NCBI RefSeq assembly: GCF_012849215.1
Contig: NZ_CP051682.1
Location: 1,178,001 to 1,242,000 of the forward strand
Reading direction: 5' to 3'
From: Mucilaginibacter robiniae
Lineage (GTDB): Bacteria > Bacteroidota > Bacteroidia > Sphingobacteriales > Sphingobacteriaceae
DNA: 64,000 bases
Below the pieces are notes generated by a model. The model saw only the letters and a list, made by a program, of their open reading frames with translations, had not been told where the DNA came from and did not search any database. The position numbers were made by a program, and so were the translations under genes. The first letter of the stretch is position 1; the number at the start of each line of letters is the position of its first letter. Shown piece by piece: positions 17,931 through 27,425 of this stretch.

Positions 17931-20417
17931 ATGACTAATTGCAAATTATTGGCTACTCTCGCAGCAGGCTTTTTTGTAGCGGCAGTGCAATCTGCTTCTG
18001 CGCAAGTACCTGCCAATTTAAAGAAGGCTGAAGCTCTAAAAACTTATCGGGAAACCCCAACCAAAATCAACGACCTGGTACATACCAAACTAGATGTGCG
18101 TTTTGATTATAAAAAACGCTATATGTATGGCCAGGAATGGGTAACCCTGAAACCACACCTTTACCCTACTGATAGCCTACGACTGGATGCTAAGGGTATG
18201 GACATTAAAACCTTAGCTGTAGTAAAAAACGGTAAAAAGATTCCGCTTAAATTTACTTACGACAGCCTGGCACTGGCTATTCACCTGGATAAGGTGTACC
18301 GCAACAATGAAACTTATACGCTGTATATTAATTACACTTCCAAGCCCGATCAGTTAAAAATCAAAGGCAGCGCGGCTATCAATGATGCTAAGGGTTTATA
18401 CTTTATTAATCCGGATAGCACAGTAAAAGATAAGCCGGTACAAATCTGGACGCAAGGAGAAACTGAAGCTTCATCGGCTTGGTTCCCGACTATTGATAAG
18501 CCTGATCAGAAAACTACTGAAGAAATCACCATGACGGTGCCTTCTAAATACGTTACCTTATCTAATGGTAAGCTGGTATCGCAAAAAAACAATGGTGATG
18601 GTACCCGTACCGATAACTGGAAAATGGATTTGCCTCATTCGCCTTACCTGTTTATGATGGCTATTGGCGATTTCAAGATCTATCATGATAAATGGCGCGA
18701 TAAGCCAGTCGATTATTACCTGGAGCCTAAGTACGCAGCTTATGCTAAAGACATCTTCGGGTACACGCCAGAGATTATGGAATTTTACTCTAAAATTTTG
18801 GGGGTAGATTACCCGTGGAATAAATACGCACAAATTGTAGTGCGCGATTATGTGAGTGGCGCCATGGAAAACACTACGGCTACTTTGCATGGTGAACAAG
18901 TACAATCTACCGGACGTGAACTCATTGATGGCAATCCGGAAGGTGAAATTGATATTGCCCATGAATTATTCCACCAGTGGTTTGGTGATTATGTAACCTG
19001 CGAAAGCTGGAGCAACCTGACGGTAAATGAATCTTTTGCTGATTTTAGCGAGGTACTGTGGGCCGAGCACAAGCATGGTAAAGATGCTGGCGATGCGCAT
19101 AACTACGAGGAATTGCAACGTTACTTATCTGATTCGAGCGCCGCTTCTAAACCGCTAGTGCGCTTCCATTATGCTGATAAAGAAGACATGTTTGATGTGG
19201 TAAGCTACCAAAAAGGTGGCCGCATATTAAATATGTTGCGTAATTACTTGGGTGAAGAAGCCTTCTTTAAAGGGTTGAATATTTACCTAAAAACAAATGC
19301 CTTTAAAAATGGTGAGGCCCAGCAATTGCGCTTAGCGTTTGAAGAGGCCAGTGGCCGCGACCTGAACTGGTTCTTTAACCAATGGTATTACAAACCCGGC
19401 CACCCACTGCTACAAATTGATTACAAATGGGATACTGGCAGTCACACGCAAACCGTTTATTTACAGCAAAACCAAACCGGTGATGTATTTACCTTACCCA
19501 TCAATGTGGATATTTATGCGGGAGGTAAAACCGAACGCCATCAGGTGTGGATGCGTGATCGGGCTGATACCTTAACCTTTAAAGTGCCTGTTAAGCCTGA
19601 TTTGGTGAATGTAGATGCCGATAAAATTTTGCTGGCTAAAAAGAATGACAACAAGCCGGAAGACACTTATTGGTTCCAGTACCAGCATGCACCATTGTTT
19701 ATGGATCGTTTTGAGGCTATTGATTTTGCCGAAAACCAAAGTGCTGATAATGCCAATGCCCGTAAAATTATATTGGCAGCCTTAAAAGATAAATACTTTG
19801 ATTTACGCATTAAAGCCATCAGCGCCTTGAAATTGGATAATGATGATGTACGTAATGCAGCCGTACCTATATTAACTAATATGGCACAAACCGATGAAAA
19901 AACACAAGTACGAGCTGCGGCTTTGGGTGCCTTGGCTACATTAAAAGCATCAGGCAATACCAACTTATTTAAACAGGCGTTAAACAGTCAATCGTACGCA
20001 GTACAGGCTTCTGCTTTATACGGCTTAACCTTGATCGATCCGGCTTCGGGCCTTACACTAGCCAAGAGTTTGGAAAAAGATAGCGAAGGTGATTTAGCTG
20101 CCGTCATCCTGAACATTTATACCCAATTAGGCTCAGATGCTGAATGGCCCTATGTTTACCATACTTATGACGAGATTAAGCCGCAAGATAAAGTAGGCTT
20201 GGTTAGAAACTATGCTGATTTCATAGGCCGTTTACGTAACCCGCAATTGGTACAGCAAAGCGTAATGCAGTTACAGAAATTAGGTTTACGCTACAAATCG
20301 CAAGGGATTGCACCACGCATTATCACAGTGCTGGAAAGCATCAAAACCCAACGTAGCCAACAAAACGATCAGGCATCAGTAAAAGTAATTAATGATGCCA
20401 TAAAACCATTACAATAA
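17931..20417 (+). CDS. M1 family metallo-aminopeptidase, secreted
   Basis: Zinc aminopeptidase of 828 aa with a signal peptide (residues 1-24, ending ASAQ). The exopeptidase motif GAMEN is near residue 310 and the zinc motif HELFHQW near 342, with the third ligand glutamate in NESFADF 19 residues on. The C-terminal third is alpha-helical with HEAT-like repeats, as usual in M1 enzymes. It probably trims peptides in the periplasm. It is a single gene with a strong terminator. Confidence 0.94.
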   Translation: MTNCKLLATLAAGFFVAAVQSASAQVPANLKKAEALKTYRETPTKINDLVHTKLDVRFDYKKRYMYGQEWVTLKPHLYPTDSLRLDAKGMDIKTLAVVKNGKKIPLKFTYDSLALAIHLDKVYRNNETYTLYINYTSKPDQLKIKGSAAINDAKGLYFINPDSTVKDKPVQIWTQGETEASSAWFPTIDKPDQKTTEEITMTVPSKYVTLSNGKLVSQKNNGDGTRTDNWKMDLPHSPYLFMMAIGDFKIYHDKWRDKPVDYYLEPKYAAYAKDIFGYTPEIMEFYSKILGVDYPWNKYAQIVVRDYVSGAMENTTATLHGEQVQSTGRELIDGNPEGEIDIAHELFHQWFGDYVTCESWSNLTVNESFADFSEVLWAEHKHGKDAGDAHNYEELQRYLSDSSAASKPLVRFHYADKEDMFDVVSYQKGGRILNMLRNYLGEEAFFKGLNIYLKTNAFKNGEAQQLRLAFEEASGRDLNWFFNQWYYKPGHPLLQIDYKWDTGSHTQTVYLQQNQTGDVFTLPINVDIYAGGKTERHQVWMRDRADTLTFKVPVKPDLVNVDADKILLAKKNDNKPEDTYWFQYQHAPLFMDRFEAIDFAENQSADNANARKIILAALKDKYFDLRIKAISALKLDNDDVRNAAVPILTNMAQTDEKTQVRAAALGALATLKASGNTNLFKQALNSQSYAVQASALYGLTLIDPASGLTLAKSLEKDSEGDLAAVILNIYTQLGSDAEWPYVYHTYDEIKPQDKVGLVRNYADFIGRLRNPQLVQQSVMQLQKLGLRYKSQGIAPRIITVLESIKTQRSQQNDQASVKVINDAIKPLQ

Positions 20418-20436
20418 CAACTTTTAAACTCTTAGT

Positions 20437-20476
20437 AAACTAACAAGGGGGCATGATTAGGCCCCCTTGTTAGTTT
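20437..20476 (+). terminator. terminator after the M1 peptidase gene
   Basis: A perfect 15-bp stem (20437-20451 with 20462-20476) around a 10-base loop, with AT-rich outer ends. Confidence 0.85.
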
Positions 20477-20514
20477 ATTCTATGCTGGAGGTACTTATAA
20501 GCCTAGTAAGGTAC

Positions 20515-20620
20515 ACCTTCTCGCCATTGTCTGTGTTTTCACAGACAATAACTTATTAAAAAAGACTACTCCATTTGGCTCCAATTAGTTGCCTATGAAG
20601 ACACAGACAACGGTGGGAGG
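20515..20620. repeat. REP-like inverted doublet
   Basis: A motif ttgtctgtgttttca (20528-20542) recurs inverted as tgaagacacagacaa (20596-20610), 14 of 15 matching, with GC-rich flanks at both outer edges. The left copy itself folds (attgtctgtg / cacagacaat with a 4-base loop). It fills the space between a terminator and a convergent gene, as REP-like elements do. Confidence 0.5.
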
Positions 20621-20648
20621 ACCTATCCAATCACCTAAAATCAGTGCT

Positions 20649-22034
20649 TTACTCTTCCAACTTCATAAACAAATTGTTCAACGATTCGGAATAAGTTGGA
20701 TGCGCAAACACACAATATCGAATCCTATCGTACGTAATGCCACCTTCCATAGCCATCTGCATTACTGACATAATTTCACCGCCTTCTTCAGCTAAGATAG
20801 CTACGCCCAAAATTTCTTTGGTATCAGCATTTACTACAGCTTTCATTAGTCCACGGGTTTCACCAACTTCCACTGCACGAGCTACACTACTCATTTTCAA
20901 AACAGTGGTTTGAATATTAAGTCCTAGCTTACGGGCTTCAGTTTCAGTAACACCTACCCTACCCAGTTGCGGGTCAGTAAACATACAATATGGAATAGGA
21001 CGATCTTCAGTAGTTAATTTTTCGCCTTGCAGTAGGTTGCGGTACACAATTGTATAATCATTGTACGAGATGTGGGTAAACGCTGGCCCCCCCTTAATGT
21101 CGCCCATAGCATAAATGCCGGGTACATTAGTTTCCAGCTTTGCATTTACTTTGATATAGCCTTTATCATCCACCTCCACACCAGCTGCCTCCAAGTTTAA
21201 AGCCTTGCTTTGCGGTTCTCGACCCGCAGCAACTAACACATGTGAAAACTCTAGTTGCTCTTGCAGTCCATTCAGATTCAGGGTAGCTATTATTTTTCCA
21301 TTATCGCTCTTTTCAAACTTTACCGCTTGAGCTTGCGAATGTATGGCAATGCCTTCCTCCTCCAAAAACTCATGAATTTCCTTAGCTACATCTTCATCCT
21401 CACGGCTCATAATACGCGGACCACGTTCCAGCAGCGTAATCTGACTACCAAACCGCCTGAACATTTGGCTAAATTCCAACCCGATATAATTACCGCCAAT
21501 TACCAGGATGTGTTCAGGTACAATTTCCAAATCCAATATGGTGGTTGACGTCAGATAATCCATATCCTGCAAACCTTCAATATCCGGGATAGAAGTTTTA
21601 GCACCTGCGTTAATGAAAATTAAATCGCCTTGTATTTCTTCACTACCGCCATCATTCAATTTTATAGCAATATTTTTTGAGCCAGTAAAGGAAGCTTCAC
21701 CAAAAATCAGATCAATGTTTTTATCTTCTTCCAAGCTATTTTGATTACCACTCCGTGAATGCTCCACAATAGCATCCTTGCGCTTTTTAATTTGAGGCAT
21801 ATCTACTTGGTAGCCATCAATATGCACCCCTAAGTTGTTGCATCGCCCAGCCAAGTAAGCAGCTCGTGCTGAGGCAATCATAGCCTTAGTAGGCGTACAA
21901 CCATCGTTTACGCAGGTTCCGCCTACCAAGCGTTTTTCAATAATAGCTGTTTTTTTACCAGCTTTACCCATTTTACGCGCTAACGGAGCGCCGGCCTGAC
22001 CGGCACCGATAATTATTACATCGTACTGCTTCAT
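20649..22034 (-). CDS. mercuric reductase-like pyridine nucleotide-disulfide oxidoreductase
   Basis: FAD-dependent disulfide oxidoreductase of 461 aa. The FAD loop is IIGAGQAGAPLARKMG, the redox pair is in GGTCVNDGCTPTKAM (C-x4-C), the NAD(P)H loop is VIGGNYIGLEFSQMF, and the dimer domain ends HPTYSESLNNL, supplying the His of the active site. The C-terminal and N-terminal mercury-binding cysteines of MerA are absent and no mer genes are near, so it is a MerA-like/lipoamide-dehydrogenase-like enzyme of unknown disulfide substrate. The DUF427 gene lies just upstream, one base away. Confidence 0.85.
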   Translation of the reverse strand: MKQYDVIIIGAGQAGAPLARKMGKAGKKTAIIEKRLVGGTCVNDGCTPTKAMIASARAAYLAGRCNNLGVHIDGYQVDMPQIKKRKDAIVEHSRSGNQNSLEEDKNIDLIFGEASFTGSKNIAIKLNDGGSEEIQGDLIFINAGAKTSIPDIEGLQDMDYLTSTTILDLEIVPEHILVIGGNYIGLEFSQMFRRFGSQITLLERGPRIMSREDEDVAKEIHEFLEEEGIAIHSQAQAVKFEKSDNGKIIATLNLNGLQEQLEFSHVLVAAGREPQSKALNLEAAGVEVDDKGYIKVNAKLETNVPGIYAMGDIKGGPAFTHISYNDYTIVYRNLLQGEKLTTEDRPIPYCMFTDPQLGRVGVTETEARKLGLNIQTTVLKMSSVARAVEVGETRGLMKAVVNADTKEILGVAILAEEGGEIMSVMQMAMEGGITYDRIRYCVFAHPTYSESLNNLFMKLEE

Positions 22035-22035
22035 A

Positions 22036-22317
22036 TTACTCGGTTACCTTTACCCCTTTCCAGAAAGCTACATAATCTTTAATCTGCCCTGCAGCGTCTT
22101 TAGGTTGTGGATAATACCAGGCAGCATCTTTATTTTGCTGACCATCTACCTGCAGGGTGTAATAAGAGGCTAAGCCCTTCCATGGGCAGGTAGTATGGGT
22201 ATCCGAAGACTTCAAAAACTCTGCATTGACACTTTCTTTGGGGAAATAGTGGTTATTTTCAACCACAATGGTTCTATCGCTTTCGGCAATTACCTGGTTG
22301 TTCCATAAGGCTTTCAT
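22036..22317 (-). CDS. DUF427 domain protein
   Basis: A 93-aa protein covering the whole DUF427 domain: MKALWNNQVIAESDRTIVVE, YFPKESVN, CPWKGLASYYTL and a final DYVAFWKGVKVTE. The biochemical role of the family is unknown. It is separated by a single base from the downstream oxidoreductase gene, so the two are probably translated from one transcript and may work together. Confidence 0.9.
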   Translation of the reverse strand: MKALWNNQVIAESDRTIVVENNHYFPKESVNAEFLKSSDTHTTCPWKGLASYYTLQVDGQQNKDAAWYYPQPKDAAGQIKDYVAFWKGVKVTE

Positions 22318-22475
22318 AACAAAAAAACGTTCCGTTTTTACAAAGCCAGGGGCTTCATGAACGATGTACGTAGAATACCGAAAACTAAAATTTTGTTTGT
22401 TTAACCAGCTGCTATCTCACTTCTAAAAAAAGTGAAAAATTTTATTCTAATATTTTTATTTTATGGATAAACCTA

Positions 22476-22483
22476 TATCTTTG
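22476..22483 (+). promoter_or_regulatory. -7 box upstream of the tRNA-Glu pair
   Basis: tatctttg matches TAnnTTTG about 105 nt before the first tRNA. It lies in an AT-rich stretch and no clear -33 TTG is seen. Confidence 0.4.
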
Positions 22484-22589
22484 CAGACCCAAAATAAGGG
22501 ATTGTTCTTCGGAAGTGGAAAGAAAATATTTAAAGTAAAATAACTTTTTAACCTTTAAATTACGTTATACAAACTTCCACCTACATCAT

Positions 22590-22661
22590 GGCCCGTTCGT
22601 CTAGGGGTTAGGACGCAAGATTTTCATTCTTGAAACAGGGGTTCGATTCCCCTACGGGCTA
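22590..22661 (+). tRNA. tRNA-Glu (anticodon TTC)
   Basis: Cloverleaf of 72 nt: acceptor ggcccgt/acgggct with one G-U pair, D arm gtctaggggttaggac, anticodon stem caaga/tcttg around loop ttttcat (anticodon TTC), and T arm aggggttcgattcccct. CCA is not encoded. The second copy 76 nt downstream has the same sequence. Confidence 0.96.
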
Positions 22662-22737
22662 CTTTAGTGATTAGTGAAATGTGAATAGATTTTAGGTTTA
22701 TTCATTTCGCTATTCACTATTAAACCAATCATTAATT

Positions 22738-22809
22738 GGCCCGTTCGTCTAGGGGTTAGGACGCAAGATTTTCATTCTTGAAACAGGGGTTCGATTCCCC
22801 TACGGGCTA
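22738..22809 (+). tRNA. tRNA-Glu (anticodon TTC), second identical copy
   Basis: Same 72 bases as 22590-22661. A terminator follows 3 nt later, so the two are likely made as one precursor. The spacer can fold through gtgaatag/ctattcac. Confidence 0.96.
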
Positions 22810-22812
22810 CGA

Positions 22813-22844
22813 AGCCTTCAGCCAGAAGCTGAAGGCTTTTTTTT
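22813..22844 (+). terminator. terminator of the tRNA-Glu transcript
   Basis: Perfect 10-bp stem (agccttcagc / gctgaaggct) with a 5-base loop and a run of T. Confidence 0.92.
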
Positions 22845-22948
22845 ATATAGTGTTAACAAGCACCAACTTTAGCTTAAATCAAAAGGCCGCTATGGCTAAC
22901 GTTATCCCTCCGTTCATTTACCTTTTTTCATTAACTATCTGATATTGT

Positions 22949-24490
22949 ATGCCGAGTTCCCCATTACACCTTTTCAACTTTTCACAAAAAATAAATTATA
23001 AAACTGAAGTACTGGCCGGATTAACTGTAGCCATGACCATGATGCCAGAGTCTTTATCTTTCGCTATTCTGGCTGGCTTTCCCCCACTGGTAGGTTTGTA
23101 TGCCGCTTTTATTATGGGATTGGTGACCTCTATCTTCGGTGGCCGCCCCGGGTTAATCTCTGGCGGTGCTGGTGCAACAGTAATAGTTTTGATTGCCTTG
23201 ATGAAAACACATGGACTCGACTACGTTTTTGCGGCTGTAGCTCTAGCTGGTATTATTCAAATACTCATTGGCTTGTTCAAGCTTGGAAAATTCATTAGAT
23301 TGGTTCCACAACCAGTAATGTATGGCTTTGTAAATGGGTTGGCCGTAATCATTTTTATGGCTCAGGTAGAGCAATTTAAAACTGTAATAAATGGCCATAC
23401 CACCTGGCTTACCGGCCAGCCTTTGCTGATTATGATTGGCCTGGTGACCCTAACTATCGCTATTGTAATGTTACTACCTAAGTTTACCAAGGCGGTTCCA
23501 CCCTCATTAGTTGCCATTATTGTTGTTTTTATTCTGGTGTTATCTTTTGGCATTCATACTAAAACGGTAAGAGATATTGCATCGGTGAGTGGCGGTTTTC
23601 CGCCGTTTCATATACCACAGGTTCCATTTAGCTTAGATACTTTAAAAACTGTTTTTCCTTACGCTCTGATTATGGCTGGGGTAGGCTTAACTGAAGGCTT
23701 GCTCACCCTGAACCTGGTAGATGAAATGACAGCCACCCGGGGCAACAGCAACCGTGAATGCATAGCACAAGGTAGTGCCAATATATTGAACGGCTTCTTT
23801 TTTGGTATGGGCGGCTGCCCCATGATTGCGCAAACCTTAGTTAATCTGTCGGCTGGTTCACGCGCACGCCTATCGGGTATTATTGCTGCATTAACTATTC
23901 TAGCCGTTATCCTGTTTGGTGCACCTGTTATTGAACGTGTACCTATGGCTGCCCTAACTGGTGTAATGATTATGGTAGCTATTGGCACCTTTGAATGGCT
24001 TAGTCTTCGGGTTATCAATAAAATGCCCAAGCAAGATGTATTTGTGGGTATTTTGGTAGCTATTATTACCATTTGGCTGCATAACTTAGCCTTAGCAGTC
24101 CTTATTGGCGTAATTATATCGGCACTAGTTTTTGCATGGGAAAGTGCTAAACGTATCAGAGCACGAAAGTATGTAGATGCCGCAGGCATTAAACATTATG
24201 AAATATTTGGTCCGTTGTTTTTTGGCTCGGTAACGGCATTTACTGAAAAGTTTGATGTTGCTACCGATCCTACGGAAGTGATTATCGATTTCAAAGAAAG
24301 CCGGGTAGCGGATATGTCGGCCATAGCGGCGCTCAATAAGCTTACCGAGCGCTACCAGCAGGCCGGCAAAACATTACACTTAAAACATTTAAGTGAAGAA
24401 TGCCGCATGTTACTCAAAAATGCGGATGATGTAATTGAAGTAAATATAATGGAAGATCCTACCTACCATGTAGCTACTGATACATTATAA
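22949..24490 (+). CDS. SulP family inorganic anion transporter
   Basis: A 513-aa inner-membrane carrier of the SLC26/SulP family with roughly 10-12 hydrophobic segments. The N-terminal motif AGLTVAMTMMPESLSFAILA and the following GFPPLVGLYAAF are typical. A STAS domain occupies the C-terminal part (EVIIDFKESRVADMSAIAAL). Substrates in the family include sulfate, bicarbonate and other anions; no sulfur genes are adjacent, so the anion is open. Confidence 0.92.
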   Translation: MPSSPLHLFNFSQKINYKTEVLAGLTVAMTMMPESLSFAILAGFPPLVGLYAAFIMGLVTSIFGGRPGLISGGAGATVIVLIALMKTHGLDYVFAAVALAGIIQILIGLFKLGKFIRLVPQPVMYGFVNGLAVIIFMAQVEQFKTVINGHTTWLTGQPLLIMIGLVTLTIAIVMLLPKFTKAVPPSLVAIIVVFILVLSFGIHTKTVRDIASVSGGFPPFHIPQVPFSLDTLKTVFPYALIMAGVGLTEGLLTLNLVDEMTATRGNSNRECIAQGSANILNGFFFGMGGCPMIAQTLVNLSAGSRARLSGIIAALTILAVILFGAPVIERVPMAALTGVMIMVAIGTFEWLSLRVINKMPKQDVFVGILVAIITIWLHNLALAVLIGVIISALVFAWESAKRIRARKYVDAAGIKHYEIFGPLFFGSVTAFTEKFDVATDPTEVIIDFKESRVADMSAIAALNKLTERYQQAGKTLHLKHLSEECRMLLKNADDVIEVNIMEDPTYHVATDTL

Positions 24491-24501
24491 GCACAGCTAT
24501 A

Positions 24502-24531
24502 TTGACCATTACTTAAAAGCTCTTACTTTTG
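24502..24531 (+). promoter_or_regulatory. PfkB-family kinase promoter (-33/-7)
   Basis: TTG at 24502-24504 and tacttttg at 24524-24531 are 19 nt apart, the clearest -33/-7 pair on the plus strand here. It lies just upstream of the ATGs at 24551 and 24569. Confidence 0.65.
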
Positions 24532-24550
24532 TGCACAAGCATGCTGTTTA

Positions 24551-25441
24551 ATGAATAAAATAACCTCTATGTACGATATCTGCTGTATAGGTCATATCAC
24601 TTTGGACAAAGTAGTAACTCCGCACTCAACTATTTATATGCCCGGTGGTACGGCTTACTATTTTTCAAAAGCCATTAGCCAGATGCAGGTAGATTATACT
24701 TTAGTAACAGCCGTTGCTATTACAGAATTAACTACAGTTACTGAACTCCGCCAGGAAGGCATTGCGATTAAAGCATTGCCCAGTACACATAGCGTATTTT
24801 TTGAAAACATTTATTCACACAATCAAGATCATCGTACCCAGCGGGTATTACAAAAAGCAGCACCTTTCAACATAGATCAGCTAGCTGATGTTCAGGCCCG
24901 CTACTATCATTTAGGTCCGTTGCTGGCGGATGATATTCCATTAAACTTAATTGAATATTTAGCTCATAAAGGCATGATTGCCTTAGATGTTCAAGGCTAT
25001 TTACGTGAAGTACGCGATCAGCAGGTACATGCTATCAACTGGCCTGATAAAAAAGAAGCTTTGCGCTTAGTTACTATTTTAAAAGCTAATGAGCATGAAT
25101 TGGAAGTGCTTACCGGCTGCACAGACATTCGTGAGGGCGCTCAGCTTTTGGCCGACTGGGGCGTAAAGGAAGTGGTTATTACCTTAGGTAGTATGGGTTC
25201 AGTTATTTATGCAGGTGGTACCTTTTACGATATTCCAGCTTATCCACCTAGTGCTGTAGTGGATGCTACCGGATGTGGCGATACCTATATGGCTGGCTAC
25301 TTGTATCAACGCTGCACAGGGGCCGCTATAGATCAGGCTGGCCGTTTTGCCGCGGCTATGGCAAGTTTGAAAATAGAAGCGTCTGGGCCATTTACTGGTA
25401 CTAAAAAAGAGGTAATGCAATATTTAGCTCTACAAGTGTAA
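24551..25441 (+). CDS. PfkB family carbohydrate kinase
   Basis: Ribokinase-fold kinase of 296 aa. The sugar-binding start is YDICCIGHITLDKVV with GGTAYYFSKA, and the ATP/anion-hole motif with catalytic Asp is DATGCGDTYMAG near residues 238-249. Substrate cannot be assigned. An ATG at 24569 (giving MYDICCIGH) is also possible and gives a more usual leader length from the promoter at 24502. It is followed by a convergent glycosyltransferase gene. Confidence 0.88.
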   Translation: MNKITSMYDICCIGHITLDKVVTPHSTIYMPGGTAYYFSKAISQMQVDYTLVTAVAITELTTVTELRQEGIAIKALPSTHSVFFENIYSHNQDHRTQRVLQKAAPFNIDQLADVQARYYHLGPLLADDIPLNLIEYLAHKGMIALDVQGYLREVRDQQVHAINWPDKKEALRLVTILKANEHELEVLTGCTDIREGAQLLADWGVKEVVITLGSMGSVIYAGGTFYDIPAYPPSAVVDATGCGDTYMAGYLYQRCTGAAIDQAGRFAAAMASLKIEASGPFTGTKKEVMQYLALQV

Positions 25442-25491
25442 GCAGATGTTCTAAAATTATCTATACCGCACAGACGAGCAACCTAATTTTT

Positions 25492-26580
25492 TTACAACAA
25501 AGATTGATACACCTTAAGCGTATTTTGAACACAGTCATCAAAGGCAAAACGCTGCAACTGCTGCAAGCCTTTACGTTTAAGTTCCTGTTGTAAGGGAATA
25601 CTGCTCAATATTTGATTTACAGCACTTTTTATAGCTTCTATGTTTTGCGGATCAAAGTAGATAGCAGCATCGCCTCCCACTTCGGGGAAAGCTGTTGTAT
25701 CACTACAAGCTACCGGGCATCCGCTGGCAAAGGCTTCCAGCAAGGGCAAGCCAAATCCTTCAAGCAATGATGGAAAAACAAACAATTGAGCTTGGGCATA
25801 AAGTTGTTTTAAAATACTATCCGTAACGTTCATTTGTAGGCATTGTGCGCCTATGCCATAGCTTTGTAAAAGCTGTATTTCATGACCGTTGAATGCACCG
25901 CCACCGGCACAAATTAAATTCAGGTACTGATTACCCTTAAGTATAGGCGCCATACCTTGAATGAATAAAGGAAAATTTTTGTAATGCCAGCGTTCGCCCA
26001 CAAATAATATGTATTGTTCGGGCAACTCTAGGTAAGCGGGTTGACTTTCGTTGAATATATAGCCATGATAAACTACTGTGATCTTACTGGCCAGTTCGGG
26101 ATATACTTTGATTATATCCTGACGGGTATGTTCAGATATGGCAATTAATGCATCAGCTTGTTGTATTACCTTTCGCTTACGGTTAATCATCTCGGTTGCA
26201 TCTGCAAAATACTCCGGGTAAAGCTCATGTACCATATCATGCACGGTAACCACACATGGCTTCTTTTTATATTTAATAAAATATGGATCGTAATAAGTAG
26301 GATGAAAAACATCATAATCGGCCAGCCTGACGTTCCACCTGGAATAACGGCGGTTCCAGGCATAATTACGCTTTTGCTTACTACCCAACAAACTTTTACC
26401 TACCGCATTGCTCAACGGGAATTGATATTTTTTTAGGTATTCATTCTTAGAATATAAAGCCGCTATACGGCTGCTATTATCCGGAATAGTGTTAATGACT
26501 TGGTTTAAATTGGCAAAATACCGGGATATACCACCATATCGCTGTAACGAAAAAACCTGATGATCAAACAATATCTTCAT
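25492..26580 (-). CDS. glycosyltransferase family 4 (GT-B fold)
   Basis: A 362-aa retaining glycosyltransferase. Its C-terminal nucleotide-sugar site has the EGFGLPLLEAFASGCPV pattern and a preceding VGERWHYKNFPLFI strand. The N-terminal MKILFDHQVFSLQRYGGISR is usual for family 4 members that build polysaccharide. It is cytoplasmic or peripheral on the membrane. It is 7 nt downstream of the GT2 gene on the same strand and likely co-transcribed. Confidence 0.9.
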   Translation of the reverse strand: MKILFDHQVFSLQRYGGISRYFANLNQVINTIPDNSSRIAALYSKNEYLKKYQFPLSNAVGKSLLGSKQKRNYAWNRRYSRWNVRLADYDVFHPTYYDPYFIKYKKKPCVVTVHDMVHELYPEYFADATEMINRKRKVIQQADALIAISEHTRQDIIKVYPELASKITVVYHGYIFNESQPAYLELPEQYILFVGERWHYKNFPLFIQGMAPILKGNQYLNLICAGGGAFNGHEIQLLQSYGIGAQCLQMNVTDSILKQLYAQAQLFVFPSLLEGFGLPLLEAFASGCPVACSDTTAFPEVGGDAAIYFDPQNIEAIKSAVNQILSSIPLQQELKRKGLQQLQRFAFDDCVQNTLKVYQSLL

Positions 26581-26587
26581 ACCATAT

Positions 26588-27343
26588 TTAATAAAAGTTA
26601 CTACCCGGACGGCGCTGTTCTTTACGCCTTTTGTATAAAAAGCGTAGATACATCAGCCAACCCATGCTTTGCTTAATCAATAAAGGTTTGTGCTGTTTAA
26701 ACAAGTTATCCTGAGCTACCGCCGAATAGCCGGTAAGCGTATACCAAGCTACCGAAATAGGAAAATAGTTTTTGATGATAGCTTTATCACCCCAACATTG
26801 CAGATTTAAAGCATAATCAGCATAAACGTGGTATTGCGTATGATACTGGTATTTTTGAAACACTACTTTAGGGTAAAATAAAGCTTGTTGGCAGATAGCG
26901 TATTTGGCTATTTTATAAGCAGAATACTGGCCACCTAACAGGCCTTTGTCGCTCATGCAATTTCCGTAATATAAAGTATCCGGCTGTTGCAGCTGTTGGC
27001 ACATGGTACTAAAACCTTCCAATAAGCGGTCATCAGCTCCTAAAAAATAAATCCACCGGCCACGAGTTAACTTTACAGCTTGGTTCATAGCATCATAAAT
27101 ACCCTGATCGGGCGAGCTTTCCCAATAAGTAATTTGCTGCTGATACTTTTCTAAAATTGCCAAGGTACCATCTGTACTGCTGCCATCCTTAATAATTAAT
27201 TCATAATCAGTAAACGATTGCTTGAAAATGGACTGCAAACATTCATCCAAGTATTTGCTAGCATTGAACGTCACAATGATAATGCTTACCATTGGCTGAT
27301 GCTCATGATTATTTGCCCATATTCGGGTGCCGCCTTGCTTCAT
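26588..27343 (-). CDS. glycosyltransferase family 2
   Basis: GT-A fold transferase of 251 aa with VSIIIVTFNASKYLDECL, the acidic IIKDGSSTDGT and the metal-binding FLGADD. Residue M18 (codon at 27292) gives a more compact start just before the first strand. Donor and acceptor are unknown. First gene of a likely two-gene unit with the GT4 gene. Confidence 0.88.
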   Translation of the reverse strand: MKQGGTRIWANNHEHQPMVSIIIVTFNASKYLDECLQSIFKQSFTDYELIIKDGSSTDGTLAILEKYQQQITYWESSPDQGIYDAMNQAVKLTRGRWIYFLGADDRLLEGFSTMCQQLQQPDTLYYGNCMSDKGLLGGQYSAYKIAKYAICQQALFYPKVVFQKYQYHTQYHVYADYALNLQCWGDKAIIKNYFPISVAWYTLTGYSAVAQDNLFKQHKPLLIKQSMGWLMYLRFLYKRRKEQRRPGSNFY

Positions 27344-27425
27344 TACTTTTTTTCAGGAATGAGGCAAATATATAATTGTTCAAGCAAGTCGGTGTTTTAT
27401 CATACAGATACCTTTATTTTGTGCT

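Noticed and set aside
20649..22034. True mercuric reductase and mercury resistance
   Set aside because: No metal-binding N-terminal domain, no C-terminal cysteine pair and no mer genes nearby.
23659..24189. 176-aa open frame opposite the SulP gene
   Set aside because: Shadow of a strongly conserved membrane transporter; its sequence has no domain and follows the third-base pattern of the real gene.
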